Positions 29,543 to 38,183 of a DNA stretch of 64,000 nt are shown here, in pieces; the first letter of the stretch is position 1, and every line of letters starts with the position of its first letter. The position numbers and the translations under genes were made by a program. The stretch is from assembly GCF_003050705.1 (NCBI RefSeq), contig NZ_QAOG01000001.1, forward strand, positions 541,105-605,104, given 5' to 3'. This DNA comes from Sphingomonas aurantiaca. Its GTDB lineage: Bacteria > Pseudomonadota > Alphaproteobacteria > Sphingomonadales > Sphingomonadaceae. The notes beneath the pieces are model-generated. The model was not told the DNA's origin, searched no databases, and saw only the letters and a list, made by a program, of their open reading frames with translations.

Positions 29543-32500
29543 ATGATCTTCGACCAGACTGTGTCGCGTATCGCTCTTGCGGGATCGCTGCTGTTTTGTG
29601 CGGTCCCCGCGATGGCGCAGGATGGCGCGGCTGATCCGGCGCAGGCTCCGGGGCAGGCACCGGCCCAGGCTCCGGCACAAACACCGGCGCAGGCCAAGGT
29701 CGAGGCGGACGCCGCGACCGCGCTTGCCGGACCCGATCGTGCGCCCGCGTCGGACGACACGGTCGTCGTGACCGGATCGCGCATCCAGCGCCCGAACATG
29801 ACGTCGGCCGCGCCGATCACGTCGGTGACTTCGCAGGACATTCGCGCGCAGGCGGCGGTCAATGTCGAGGACGTGCTCAACCGCCTCCCGCAGGTCGCGC
29901 CCGACAGCCAGCAGACCTATGCCGATTCCGACGGTCGCCAGCGCATCAAGCTGCGCAGCCTCGGGTTCGAGCGGACTTTGGTGCTGATCGACGGCAAGCG
30001 CATCGGCACGCAGAACGGCCAGGACGTCGGCATCATCCCGCCCTCGCTGCTCGAGCGGGTCGACGTGCTGACCGGCGGCGCCTCGTCGGTCTACGGATCG
30101 GACGCGGTCGCGGGCGTCGTCAACTTCGTCCTCAAGAAGGATTTCGAAGGCCTTCAGATCGACGGCAACTATAATTTCTACAACCACAACAACAAGGACA
30201 CGGTCGTGTCGTCGCTGGCGCGCGCGAACGGGTTCAACAGCGCGCGGGGGCTGTCGAACGACGGCGGCCGCGCCGACATCACCGTCACCGCTGGCAAGAA
30301 GCTGTTCGACGGCGCGCTGCGCATCAACGGCTTCGTCAATTACAAGCACACCGATGAAGTGCTGCTGTCGGACCGGTCGAACTCGGGCTGCTACCTCACC
30401 CAGACGAGCCTCAACGCGCCCATCTCGTGCGGCCTGACGCCGAGCAGCTCGACCAGCGGCCTGATTTCGCCGCTCGACAGCAAGGGCGTCGCGACCGGGC
30501 AATATGTCAACAACCCCAACGGGACGCGCACCTTCGTGCCGTACGGTCCGGGCGCCGGCAACGCGTCGAACTATTTCAGCAACTATGCCTATCAGCGGCC
30601 GTCGGAGCGGGTCAACGCGGGCGGCTTCGTCAGCCTCGACATCGCGCCGGACGCGGAGCTCTACGCCTCGGGCATCTGGTTCCGCGACAAGTCGTCCAAC
30701 CGCTATCCCGGGATTGCCGGCGGTCAGGTGGACGTCAACTGCAACAATCCGTTCCTCTCGGCATCGCAGGCGGGCACGATCTGCGGCGCGGCGGCCGGCA
30801 CCGCCGCGACCGCGCCGATCGACATTCGCTACCGCCTCGGCGAGAACAACGATCAGGCCGATCAGTATCTGAACAAAGGCCTGCGCCTCACCGGCGGCTT
30901 GCGCGGCAAGGCCGGCGATGCGTGGACCTACGATGTCGGCGGCGTCTATGCGCGCAACAGCCAGGACTACACGCCGACCTTCGTCAACCAGGCCAACCTG
31001 CAGAATGCGATCAACGTCGGCGGCACGCGCGCCGCGCCGACCTGCGCCACCACCACCGATGCCGCGTGCGTGCCGTTCGATGCGTTCAGCGCGGGCAACA
31101 CCAATCCGGCGCTGATCGACTATCTGTTCGACCGCGGTACGTCGAAGACCGTCGGCACGCTGTACGACGTGCAGGCCAACGTCACCGGCGACCTCGGCAA
31201 ATACGGCATCAAGTCGCCGTTCGCCGAGCAGGGCGTCGCGATCGCGCTCGGCACCGAATATCGCAAGGACACGCTGAAATCGACCGCCGACGCGGCCTAT
31301 CGTGCCGGGCTGGGCGGCACCGACACCTATCTCAAGCAGGACGTCTGGGAAGCCAATATCGAGGTGCAGGCGCCGCTCGTCGAGCATAAGCGCTTCGTCG
31401 ACCTGCTGCAGGCGAACGGCGGCTACCGCGTGTCAAAGTACAGCAGCAATCCGAGCACCTTCAACACCTGGAAGATCGAAGGGCTCTACGCACCGGTCAG
31501 CGACCTGACGTTCCGCGCGTCGTTCAACAAGGCGCAGCGCGCGCCGACGGTGACGGAGATCCGGCAGGCGACCAACGTCGAATTCGCGCGCGGCGGTTCG
31601 GGCACGATCAACGATTTCTGCGCGCCGACCGTCACCACCGACGCGAACGGCGGCATCACCTATGGCGCGCCGGTCGCCTCGCGCGACGTGTGCCGCGCGA
31701 CCGGCCTGTCCGACGCGCTGTACGGCAGCCCGACGCTGATCTGTCCGGGCGATGCCTCGACCGGCGCGACCGGGTGCACCGTGCGGTCGGGTGGCTTCAC
31801 CGCCGAGCCCGAGACCGCCTATACGCAGACCTACGGCCTGATCGTGAAGCCGCATTTCATTCGCGGGCTGGTCTTCTCGGTCGATCGTTACCGGATCAAG
31901 ATCAACGATTCGCTCGGCTATAACGATTACAGCTATTATACCGATGGCTGCCAGCGTTCGAACGGCGATGCGTTCTTCTGCCAGGGCATCGTCCGCAACC
32001 CGGGCACCGGCACGCTCTACTCGCCGGCATCGGGCAACCCGACCACGGGCTATATTCGCCAGGGTACGACCAATTATTACACCTCGATCGCGCAGGGCTG
32101 GGATTTCCAGGCCCAATATGCGCTCGACCTCGCGGCAGCGGGCAAGATCGACTGGAGCTTCAACGGCTCGCTGACGACCTTTGCCGGCGGTCAGGATTCG
32201 CCGGTCCAGCCCGAGCGCAACTGCGTGGGCTATTACGGCAATGGCTGCGGGCAGCTGATCCCGAAATGGTCGCACGGCCTGCGCACGACCTATACGACGA
32301 TGGACAAGGTGTTCAGCGCGTCGTTCAACTGGCGCTATGTCGGCTCGCTCACCAATGCCGACAATTCGGGCGATCCGGCGATCGGCGGTACGCCCGAGCG
32401 CGAACGCACGAGCTATTACCACATCGCACCGCAGAGCTATTTCGACCTCGCGCTCAACTTCGCGATCGACAAGGCGTTCTCGCTGCGGCTGATCGCGAAC

Positions 32501-32632
32501 AACCTGCTCGACAAGAGCCCGCCGATCGTGCCGGACTCGTACAATGTGGCGCTCGCGCGCACCAACACGATCCCCTCGCGCTACGACTCGCTTGGCCGCA
32601 ACATCGCAATCGGCGCCACCGTCCGCTTCTGA
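29543..32632 (+). CDS. TonB-dependent outer-membrane receptor with Pro/Ala/Gln-repeat linker
   Basis: 1029 aa. The start MIFDQTVSRIALAG has AAGGG upstream. The signal peptide ends near VPAMAQ. A linker of short APAQ-type repeats precedes the plug domain, which starts DDTVVVTGSRIQRPNMTSA and contains NVEDVLNRLPQVAPDSQQ and GGASSVYGSDAVAGVVNFVLKK (in two parts). The barrel ends GRNIAIGATVRF with terminal Phe. The plug style, with VTGSRI and RLPQ, belongs to the large sphingomonad/xanthomonad receptor group that imports carbohydrates, peptides or other organics. It is monocistronic and closed by a classic terminator at 32653. It is divergent from the glycosylasparaginase and may bring in its substrate. 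Confidence 0.95.
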   Translation: MIFDQTVSRIALAGSLLFCAVPAMAQDGAADPAQAPGQAPAQAPAQTPAQAKVEADAATALAGPDRAPASDDTVVVTGSRIQRPNMTSAAPITSVTSQDIRAQAAVNVEDVLNRLPQVAPDSQQTYADSDGRQRIKLRSLGFERTLVLIDGKRIGTQNGQDVGIIPPSLLERVDVLTGGASSVYGSDAVAGVVNFVLKKDFEGLQIDGNYNFYNHNNKDTVVSSLARANGFNSARGLSNDGGRADITVTAGKKLFDGALRINGFVNYKHTDEVLLSDRSNSGCYLTQTSLNAPISCGLTPSSSTSGLISPLDSKGVATGQYVNNPNGTRTFVPYGPGAGNASNYFSNYAYQRPSERVNAGGFVSLDIAPDAELYASGIWFRDKSSNRYPGIAGGQVDVNCNNPFLSASQAGTICGAAAGTAATAPIDIRYRLGENNDQADQYLNKGLRLTGGLRGKAGDAWTYDVGGVYARNSQDYTPTFVNQANLQNAINVGGTRAAPTCATTTDAACVPFDAFSAGNTNPALIDYLFDRGTSKTVGTLYDVQANVTGDLGKYGIKSPFAEQGVAIALGTEYRKDTLKSTADAAYRAGLGGTDTYLKQDVWEANIEVQAPLVEHKRFVDLLQANGGYRVSKYSSNPSTFNTWKIEGLYAPVSDLTFRASFNKAQRAPTVTEIRQATNVEFARGGSGTINDFCAPTVTTDANGGITYGAPVASRDVCRATGLSDALYGSPTLICPGDASTGATGCTVRSGGFTAEPETAYTQTYGLIVKPHFIRGLVFSVDRYRIKINDSLGYNDYSYYTDGCQRSNGDAFFCQGIVRNPGTGTLYSPASGNPTTGYIRQGTTNYYTSIAQGWDFQAQYALDLAAAGKIDWSFNGSLTTFAGGQDSPVQPERNCVGYYGNGCGQLIPKWSHGLRTTYTTMDKVFSASFNWRYVGSLTNADNSGDPAIGGTPERERTSYYHIAPQSYFDLALNFAIDKAFSLRLIANNLLDKSPPIVPDSYNVALARTNTIPSRYDSLGRNIAIGATVRF
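29637..29700 (+). repeat. Degenerate tandem repeat encoding Pro-Ala-Gln linker
   Basis: Imperfect repeats of a 12-base unit of the form GCNCCGGCNCAG code for QAPGQAPAQAPAQTPAQ in the receptor's linker, between the signal peptide and the TonB box/plug. Length variation between strains would be likely. Confidence 0.6.
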
Positions 32633-32652
32633 CGCGTACTGCAAGACTTGGA

Positions 32653-32681
32653 GGGCTCGCCGGCGACGGCGGGCCCTTTTT
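32653..32681 (+). terminator. Rho-independent terminator of the TonB receptor gene
   Basis: Ten-base-pair stem GGGCTCGCCG/CGGCGGGCCC (one T-G pair) with a GCGA tetraloop, followed by TTTTT. It lies 20 bases past the receptor stop. Confidence 0.92.
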
Positions 32682-32769
32682 CGTGTCGGCGTGTCGCGCG
32701 CAGCACGGATTCGCTTTTTGATGCCGTGCCACATTGACCCGAAGGAGCATCGAAGGCCATCAGCGGGTC

Positions 32770-32979
32770 ATGACCAAGAGCAAGGGACGTACCGGCGCGC
32801 ATGCACGTGCCAATATCCAGCCGCCGCCGACACCCGTCGAAGTGGACGCGGCCAAGCGCGAGGTGGCGCAGATCGAGGGGCGTCTTGCCGGCCTGGCGTC
32901 CGGGCATCCGTCGGTGAAAATCTGGAAGTCCCGCCTACGGCTGGCCCAGGCCGTGCTCGCGCGGGCGCCGTCCAGCTGA
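32770..32979 (+). CDS. Small basic protein of unknown function
   Basis: 69 aa, starting MTKSKGRTGAHARANIQPPP. A basic, Pro-containing head is followed by an amphipathic helix (VEVDAAKREVAQIEGRLAGL) and a basic tail (KIWKSRLRLAQAVLAR). The helix pattern is regular and coding-like, but there is no known family. No strong ribosome binding site precedes the ATG. It follows the receptor terminator, so it needs its own promoter. Confidence 0.5.
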   Translation: MTKSKGRTGAHARANIQPPPTPVEVDAAKREVAQIEGRLAGLASGHPSVKIWKSRLRLAQAVLARAPSS

Positions 32980-33013
32980 GACGTCGGCCGCGCTCCGCGT
33001 GCGCGCCGGACGC

Positions 33014-33045
33014 AAAAAGGGCATCCGAGTCGCCCCGGATGCCCC
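33014..33045 (-). terminator. Rho-independent terminator of the small lipoprotein gene
   Basis: On the minus strand a GGGCATCCG/CGGATGCCC stem is followed by TTTTT, about 55 bases past the stop of the gene at 33100. Confidence 0.88.
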
Positions 33046-33083
33046 AATTATACAGGCCGCTCGGAAGCCGCCTGACTGAACGT

Positions 33084-33103
33084 CTAAGACCGCAGGGTCT
33101 TAG
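33084..33103 (-). other. Hairpin overlapping the stop codon of the lipoprotein gene
   Basis: Perfect eight-bp stem CTAAGACC/GGTCTTAG with a four-base loop. The TAA stop codon of the lipoprotein gene (33100-33102) lies inside one arm. With the terminator hairpin downstream this gives the short mRNA two structured 3' elements. Confidence 0.6.
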
Positions 33104-33369
33104 ATGCCGTTCGACAGATTGGTATCCGCGTCGTTGGTGCGCATGTCGTCAGCCTGGTTCTGACCGGTCGCGCGCACGGCGTCGGCCTTGTTCTCGAGCG
33201 TTGCTTCTGCTGCTTCGTTGCCCGTGGCGTCGGCAGCGTCTTCGAGGTTGTCGGCGACGGCTTCGGTGTTCGACTCGATCTTGTCAGCAGCCTGCTCGCG
33301 CGGGCTGGTGTTGCAGGCTGCGAGCGAGAGCAGACCGGTAGCGACGGCGACGGCGAAAATTTTCTTCAT
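33100..33369 (-). CDS. Small acidic lipoprotein, unknown function
   Basis: 89 aa. It has a signal peptide with lipobox: MKKIFAVAVATGLLSLAAC, Cys19 being the lipidated residue. The mature part is short, acidic and Ala-rich (REQAADKIESNTEAVADNLE, DAADATGNEAAEATLENKAD), probably one long helix. Asp at neither +2 nor +3 (N, T follow Cys) suggests outer-membrane sorting. The ATG at 33369 has AAGGG upstream on the minus strand. It is monocistronic. It recalls entericidin-like and other stress-induced small lipoproteins, but I cannot assign a family. Confidence 0.75.
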   Translation of the reverse strand: MKKIFAVAVATGLLSLAACNTSPREQAADKIESNTEAVADNLEDAADATGNEAAEATLENKADAVRATGQNQADDMRTNDADTNLSNGI

Positions 33370-33562
33370 GATCAACCCTTTTCGTGGTGGCGTACGGATA
33401 CACGAGCACGGTTCGAATTCAACGCCTATCCGACGGATGGGGTATGGCTGGTGAGCGGAGCGCCGAGTCTTGGGCCGGTGTACTTCGTTCGTTTCGGTTG
33501 CGACTCCAGCGCGCACGCGGCGTGGCCTGCGCTATCATCTCCCCCATAGCGGGAGGACAGCG

Positions 33563-34795
33563 ATGAGTCGGAGCACACAGCCCAATGATGGCTTGACGGG
33601 ATTGCGGCCGGTCGTGACGCCGCCCCCATTTGGCGTCATGCCCAATGCGGCGCATCAGGATGCGCTCGGCTTCATGAAAGCGGACACGTTCGCGCTCGCG
33701 GTCGTCGAGTTTGACGACCAGGGCCGCTGCTACGATCGCGCGCAGCTCGACAAGGTGTCGGACCGAGTCGAAACCATGCGGACCGGGCGCGAGGACGTCA
33801 TCCTGCTGTTGTTCGTTCACGGCTGGAAGCATGACGCGCGCAGCGACGACCCGAACCTGTCGTCATTTCGCGTGGTGCTGGCGCAGACCGCGGCCTATGA
33901 ACGATCATCGGCCGCCGCCGCCGGCGGTGCGCCGCGCCCGGTGATGGGGATCTTCGTCGGCTGGCGCGGCCTGACGGCCTATGGCCCCGGCGACATCGTC
34001 GCCGATACGGCCTTCTGGGGACGCCAGGCCGCCGGGCACCGGGTCGCGGTTGGCTCGGTGCGCGAATTATTCGGTCGCCTGCGCCATTATCGCAACTCGC
34101 GCCTCAAGAATGGCGGTGCGCCGCTGCTGGTCATCGCCGGGCACAGTTTCGGCGGCATGATCGTCTATTCGGCGCTCGCCCAGTCGCTGATCGAATCCGC
34201 GTCAGCACCGGTCGAGACGGTCATCGCTGCTTTTGCCGACCTGGTCGTGCTCGCAAATCCGGCCATCGAGGGGGCGCGCTACCTGCCGATTTACGACCTG
34301 GTCTCCAGCTCGGCGTTCAAGGGGCGCACGAACGTGCAATTGCCGGTCTTCGTCTGTGTTCAGGCGACCAACGACCAGCCGGTCGGGACGTTCTTTCCGA
34401 TCGGCAACTTCGCGAACCGGCTTGAGGAAGCAACGATCGGCGGGCTCGAGGAGCGCTGCGTGACTCACGCGATCGGTTTCATCGACGAATTCCGCACGCA
34501 CAAGATCGCCGGACCTGATGGCAACGCCCCGTTCGTGCTCACGCCCCCGCAAATCGAGCAGGCCGATCCGTTCTGGGTCGTCGCTGCGGCAAAGGCGGTG
34601 ATCGACGGGCACAGCGGCATCTGGCAGGCGCCGTTCCTGTCATTCCTCAAGGCGCTGGTCTTCCAACAGGTCGCCCGCTCGCAAGCGACGACCATCGCTG
34701 CAGCCTCTTTGAACGACGCCATCGTCGCCAGGAGTGAGAAGGAGCCGGGCACCGGCGGCAATCTCGCCGATTTCGCGAAGGAAATCGGGCTCTGA
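33563..34795 (+). CDS. Alpha/beta-hydrolase fold protein (lipase/esterase-like)
   Basis: 410 aa, no signal peptide. The hydrolase core has LLLFVHGWKHDA (oxyanion-hole strand) and the nucleophile elbow VIAGHSFGGMIVYSAL, with Ser195 as nucleophile; FVGWRGL and LVVLANPAIEG follow. The GHSFGG elbow is typical of esterase/lipase-like proteins, and the overall pattern fits hydrolases annotated as alpha/beta hydrolase of unknown substrate. GGGAGG precedes the ATG at 33563, and the open frame further upstream is ignored. The gene is alone on its strand, with 216 bases of empty sequence after it. Confidence 0.82.
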   Translation: MSRSTQPNDGLTGLRPVVTPPPFGVMPNAAHQDALGFMKADTFALAVVEFDDQGRCYDRAQLDKVSDRVETMRTGREDVILLLFVHGWKHDARSDDPNLSSFRVVLAQTAAYERSSAAAAGGAPRPVMGIFVGWRGLTAYGPGDIVADTAFWGRQAAGHRVAVGSVRELFGRLRHYRNSRLKNGGAPLLVIAGHSFGGMIVYSALAQSLIESASAPVETVIAAFADLVVLANPAIEGARYLPIYDLVSSSAFKGRTNVQLPVFVCVQATNDQPVGTFFPIGNFANRLEEATIGGLEERCVTHAIGFIDEFRTHKIAGPDGNAPFVLTPPQIEQADPFWVVAAAKAVIDGHSGIWQAPFLSFLKALVFQQVARSQATTIAAASLNDAIVARSEKEPGTGGNLADFAKEIGL

Positions 34796-35011
34796 GGCTT
34801 ACGCTGGACTTGGTTGCGCCGGCTTTCTGCTCCCCCTCGGGGGCGAGGCCGGCAGTCTGGCCCGATGTGTCACGTCGCTGCATCTGCGGCCGGTGCTCGT
34901 GAGCAGGTCTTCGCCAAATTGGGTCGGAACCGCGCTGGCCGCCAGCAGGAGTAGTGTTTAGCTATTGTATGCGAAGGTGTATGTCTCGCCGGCCTGTATT
35001 GGAGAACGGAT

Positions 35012-35368
35012 GTGAAGATCATTCTCACCGCATTGATTGCGATGTGTGCAACATCGCCGTCCTATGCCCAGACCTCACCTTACCAGGGCTCGCCCACGCC
35101 CACGCTAAGCCCGTCGTTGATCCCTTCGCCAGAAGCGGGAACACGCGCCGTTGATCACCTGTCGGGTCGAAGCTCGCTCGAGACGCCGACGATGCGCGGG
35201 CAGAAGCGTGACCAGGCACTGGCGTTGCGGGAAGAGGCGTTGAAACTGCAAGCGCAGGACGGCGGGACGCTGTCCGAAGACCATAAGCGCTACATTCAGC
35301 GCAAGTCTGCCGCAATACTGTCCTCTACCAATACCCGGGTACCCGGGGTGTTTCAGTCCGTACGGTAG
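35012..35368 (+). CDS. Small exported protein of unknown function
   Basis: 118 aa, GTG start with GGAG seven bases upstream. The N terminus KIILTALIAMCATSPSYAQ is a signal peptide. The mature part is Ser/Pro/Thr-rich (SPYQGSPTPTLSPSLIPSPE), then helical (KRDQALALREEALKLQAQDG) and ends with KRYIQRKSAAILSSTN. It is probably periplasmic. No family is recognised, though the helix-rich second half looks like a genuine folded or coiled segment. Confidence 0.7.
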   Translation: MKIILTALIAMCATSPSYAQTSPYQGSPTPTLSPSLIPSPEAGTRAVDHLSGRSSLETPTMRGQKRDQALALREEALKLQAQDGGTLSEDHKRYIQRKSAAILSSTNTRVPGVFQSVR

Positions 35369-35676
35369 ACCGCAAGGGAACGCTTTTCCACGACGTCGCT
35401 ATGCAACCTCCAATCCGATCCACTGCTGCCCAAGATGCGGATGGGCTGAAGGCGAGCAAGCCAATGCAATCGGGTGTCTTCCAACCGCCCGGCGGTCAAG
35501 GACCGGAACGAGCCGCATGGCTGGCTCGGGCGTCTTGCTCGCGAACTTGCCGCGCGGTACCTACAGCCGTCCTGGCGAGCCGCGGCCGTTTGGACTTTAT
35601 CGGCATGTGACACGAAGTGTTCAGGCTTGCGCACTATGATAAGCGTGTCCCTGAAGGACACACCCAAGGACGATCG
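35369..35676. other. Intergenic stretch before the beta-lactamase-like gene
   Basis: 308 bases with no gene I can support. AAGGA at 35666-35670 serves the next ATG. A GGGAAC occurs at about 35378, but it is far from any start and has no clear -10 partner. Confidence 0.4.
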
Positions 35677-36534
35677 ATGCGCGTGCCCCTGCTTACCCGT
35701 CTGCTTCTGTCCAGTATCGCCGCGAGCCTCCTCGTCCCGGCACCCGCGGCCGCCAGCTCGCCCGAGCTGATCGGGCTCGAGCGCGAGCTGAGCAAGCTGA
35801 TCGCGGCGCGCTCTGGTGACTATGGCATCGCGGCGCTCGACCTGCGCGACGGCTCGACGGTCTCCATCAACGGCGACACCCCGTTCCCGATGGCGAGCAC
35901 GGTCAAGATCGCCATCGCCGCCGCCTATCTCGCCGAGGTCGATCAAGCCCGACGCAGCCTCGGCGACATGATTGCCGGCCGGCCCGCGGCGAAAGTCATG
36001 GAGCTGATGATCATCCGCAGCGACAACCAGGCAACCGACCAGTTGCTCGCCGCGCTTGGCGGCCCCGTCGCGATCCAGCGGTGGCTGTCGTCGCAGAATA
36101 TACCGGGCATCCGGATGGACCGGAGCATCGCCCAGTTGCTTCGGGAGCGCGGCCACCTTGCCGACATCAAGGATGTTGCCACGCCGATTGCCATGGTCAC
36201 GCTGTTGAACAAGCTCGATAACGGTACCGTTCTCACCCCGCAGAGCCGCGCCTTCCTGCTCGGACTGATGGGCCGATGCGCGACGGGAACCCGCCGGATC
36301 CGCGCGCTGCTTCCCGCAGGCACCCGGGTCGAGGACAAGACGGGCACGCTGGACGGTATCACGAATGATGTGGGGTTTATCACCATGCCCGATGGCCGCC
36401 GCGTGGCGATCGCGGTGTTCGCGCGCGGTGGACGCGATCGGCAGCCCGTCATCGCCGAAGTCGCGCGCGTGATCTACAACCGCTTTGCGGACGGCGTTCG
36501 CAACGCGCTCGCAATCTTCATGCAGATGCGCTGA
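35677..36534 (+). CDS. Class A beta-lactamase-like serine hydrolase lacking the usual Glu166
   Basis: 285 aa. A signal peptide ends near PAAAS. Three of the four class A motifs are present: S74-T-V-K77 (SxxK), S115-D-N117 (SDN) and K221-T-G223 (KTG). The omega-loop starts D148-R149 as expected, but the next positions are Ser and Ile where true class A enzymes have the general base Glu166 and downstream Asn170. The loop is also about three residues longer (IAQLLRERGHLADIKDVATP). So the fold is a beta-lactamase or related transpeptidase/hydrolase, but deacylation may be poor. Resistance should not be assumed. AAGGA precedes the ATG at 35677. It is a single gene. Confidence 0.85.
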   Translation: MRVPLLTRLLLSSIAASLLVPAPAAASSPELIGLERELSKLIAARSGDYGIAALDLRDGSTVSINGDTPFPMASTVKIAIAAAYLAEVDQARRSLGDMIAGRPAAKVMELMIIRSDNQATDQLLAALGGPVAIQRWLSSQNIPGIRMDRSIAQLLRERGHLADIKDVATPIAMVTLLNKLDNGTVLTPQSRAFLLGLMGRCATGTRRIRALLPAGTRVEDKTGTLDGITNDVGFITMPDGRRVAIAVFARGGRDRQPVIAEVARVIYNRFADGVRNALAIFMQMR

Positions 36535-36680
36535 TCTGGGTTTAGCGGAGCGTCGCGCCGGCAATCCGGAGCGCGGGTGGACCATGCGCGGCTCCTGACT
36601 CTCAGGGGCCGCCGCGTAGCGAAGTCGGACGCCCCGACTGATCCGTGCCCGCTCACGGCATTCGGGCCGATCGATCGGAT

Positions 36681-38174
36681 CTACGCGGCGCGCGGCGGTC
36701 TCAGAAGGTGGCGATCAAGAAACTTCTGGTGCGTCGGCATGGCTGCAACGACGTCGCTGATGTCTCCGCGCATCTTGGCGAGCACGCCGGCGAGTTGCGG
36801 CCCACCCATGATCGTGCCCAGGCGGTGGTGATCGCGTGGCATCAGCCGCTGGCCGAGCATCACTTGCACCCAGCTGGCGACGCGGAACAGGTCCTCACCG
36901 CCCTGATAGGCCTGCGCGGCTTCGGCGAACAGCGCGATGCGTTCGACCAGCGTGTCGGGGATCGGCATGTCCCGGCGCGCCGCCCAGAAGGGCTCGGGCC
37001 GTTCGTTCAGGTGATAATGCAGGATGATGAAGTCGCGCACGCGCTCCAGCTCGGCCTGCGCCTGCTCGTTGAAGCGAGTCACCGCCGCGGGTGCGACGCC
37101 GCCGAATGGAAACGCCTGCATCAGCCGCGTCACGCCGGTCATGACCAAGTGGATGCTGGTCGATTCGAGCGGCTCGACGAACCCGCTGGCCAGGCTGAGC
37201 GCGACGCAGTTCCCCATCCACACCTGCCGCCGCCGACCGGTGCGGAAGCGGATCAGTCGCGGTTCGGTCAGCGGCGCACCGTCGATCGTGCCGAGCAGCC
37301 GGGCATGCGCTTCGTCGTCGGATAGATGCTCGCTGGCATAGACCAGCCCATTGCCCACGCGGTGCTGCAACGGAATCCGCCAGCGCCAGCCTGCGTCGTG
37401 CGCGATCGCGCGCGTGTAGGGATGCGCCGGGCCGGTCGCCGCGCTCTGCACCGCCAGCGCGCTGTTGGTGGGCAGCCAGTGTGACCAGTCCTCATACCCG
37501 GCGGCATAGGTGCTCTCGATCAGCAGCCCGCGAAACCCGGTGCAGTCGATGAACAGGTCACCCTCGACGCGCTCGCCCGAGTCGAGGACGAGCGCGCGGA
37601 TGAACCCGGTCTCGCCGTCGCGATCGACGCTGGCGATGCGTCCCTCGATCCGTTTCAGCCCGTTCGCCTCGCTGCGCGCGCGCAGGAAGCGGGCGTAAAG
37701 GCCGGCATCGAGGTGATAGGCGTAGTTGATCTCGCCTTCGCTGGGGAGCGCGAACCGCTCCGCCTTGGCCGCCTGAAGCTCGAGGCAATAGTCGCCGATC
37801 TCACTCGCATCGCCCGCGGCTTTGGCGGCAAGCCAGAAATGGTGGAAGTCGCCCATCCAGGTCGATTTGCCGAGGTCGCCGAACGAATGGATGTAGCGAT
37901 CGCCGTCGCGCGCCCAATTCTCGAACGAAATGCCTAGCTTGAACGTGGCTTGCGTCGCGCGCATGAATTCGCGCTCGTCCAGGCCCAGGATCGCGTGGAA
38001 GGAACGCATCGTCGGGATCGTCGCTTCGCCGACGCCGATTGTGCCGATCTCCTCGGATTCGACCAATGTGATGTCGAGCAACTGCCCCAATTGCCGCGAC
38101 AGCGCGGCGGCGGCGAGCCAGCCTGCGGTGCCGCCGCCGGCGATGACCACTTTCTTGACGCGCTGCTCGGTCAT
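36681..38174 (-). CDS. Flavin-dependent tryptophan-halogenase family protein
   Basis: 497 aa. The FAD site is GGGTAGW at 13-19, the catalytic Lys is K80 in ATQATFKLGISFENW, and WRWRIPLQHR carries the WxWxIP signature that keeps these enzymes from acting as monooxygenases. SGFVEPLESTSIH holds the conserved Glu region. The overall length fits. Related sphingomonad genes sit beside TonB receptors, and their products may halogenate tryptophan or indole-type groups, but natural substrates are unknown. It lies nine bases after the cupin-like gene and ends the SapC-cupin-halogenase unit. Reduced FAD would have to come from a separate reductase that I do not see here. Confidence 0.94.
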   Translation of the reverse strand: MTEQRVKKVVIAGGGTAGWLAAAALSRQLGQLLDITLVESEEIGTIGVGEATIPTMRSFHAILGLDEREFMRATQATFKLGISFENWARDGDRYIHSFGDLGKSTWMGDFHHFWLAAKAAGDASEIGDYCLELQAAKAERFALPSEGEINYAYHLDAGLYARFLRARSEANGLKRIEGRIASVDRDGETGFIRALVLDSGERVEGDLFIDCTGFRGLLIESTYAAGYEDWSHWLPTNSALAVQSAATGPAHPYTRAIAHDAGWRWRIPLQHRVGNGLVYASEHLSDDEAHARLLGTIDGAPLTEPRLIRFRTGRRRQVWMGNCVALSLASGFVEPLESTSIHLVMTGVTRLMQAFPFGGVAPAAVTRFNEQAQAELERVRDFIILHYHLNERPEPFWAARRDMPIPDTLVERIALFAEAAQAYQGGEDLFRVASWVQVMLGQRLMPRDHHRLGTIMGGPQLAGVLAKMRGDISDVVAAMPTHQKFLDRHLLRPPRAA

Positions 38175-38183
38175 GATCGGCTC

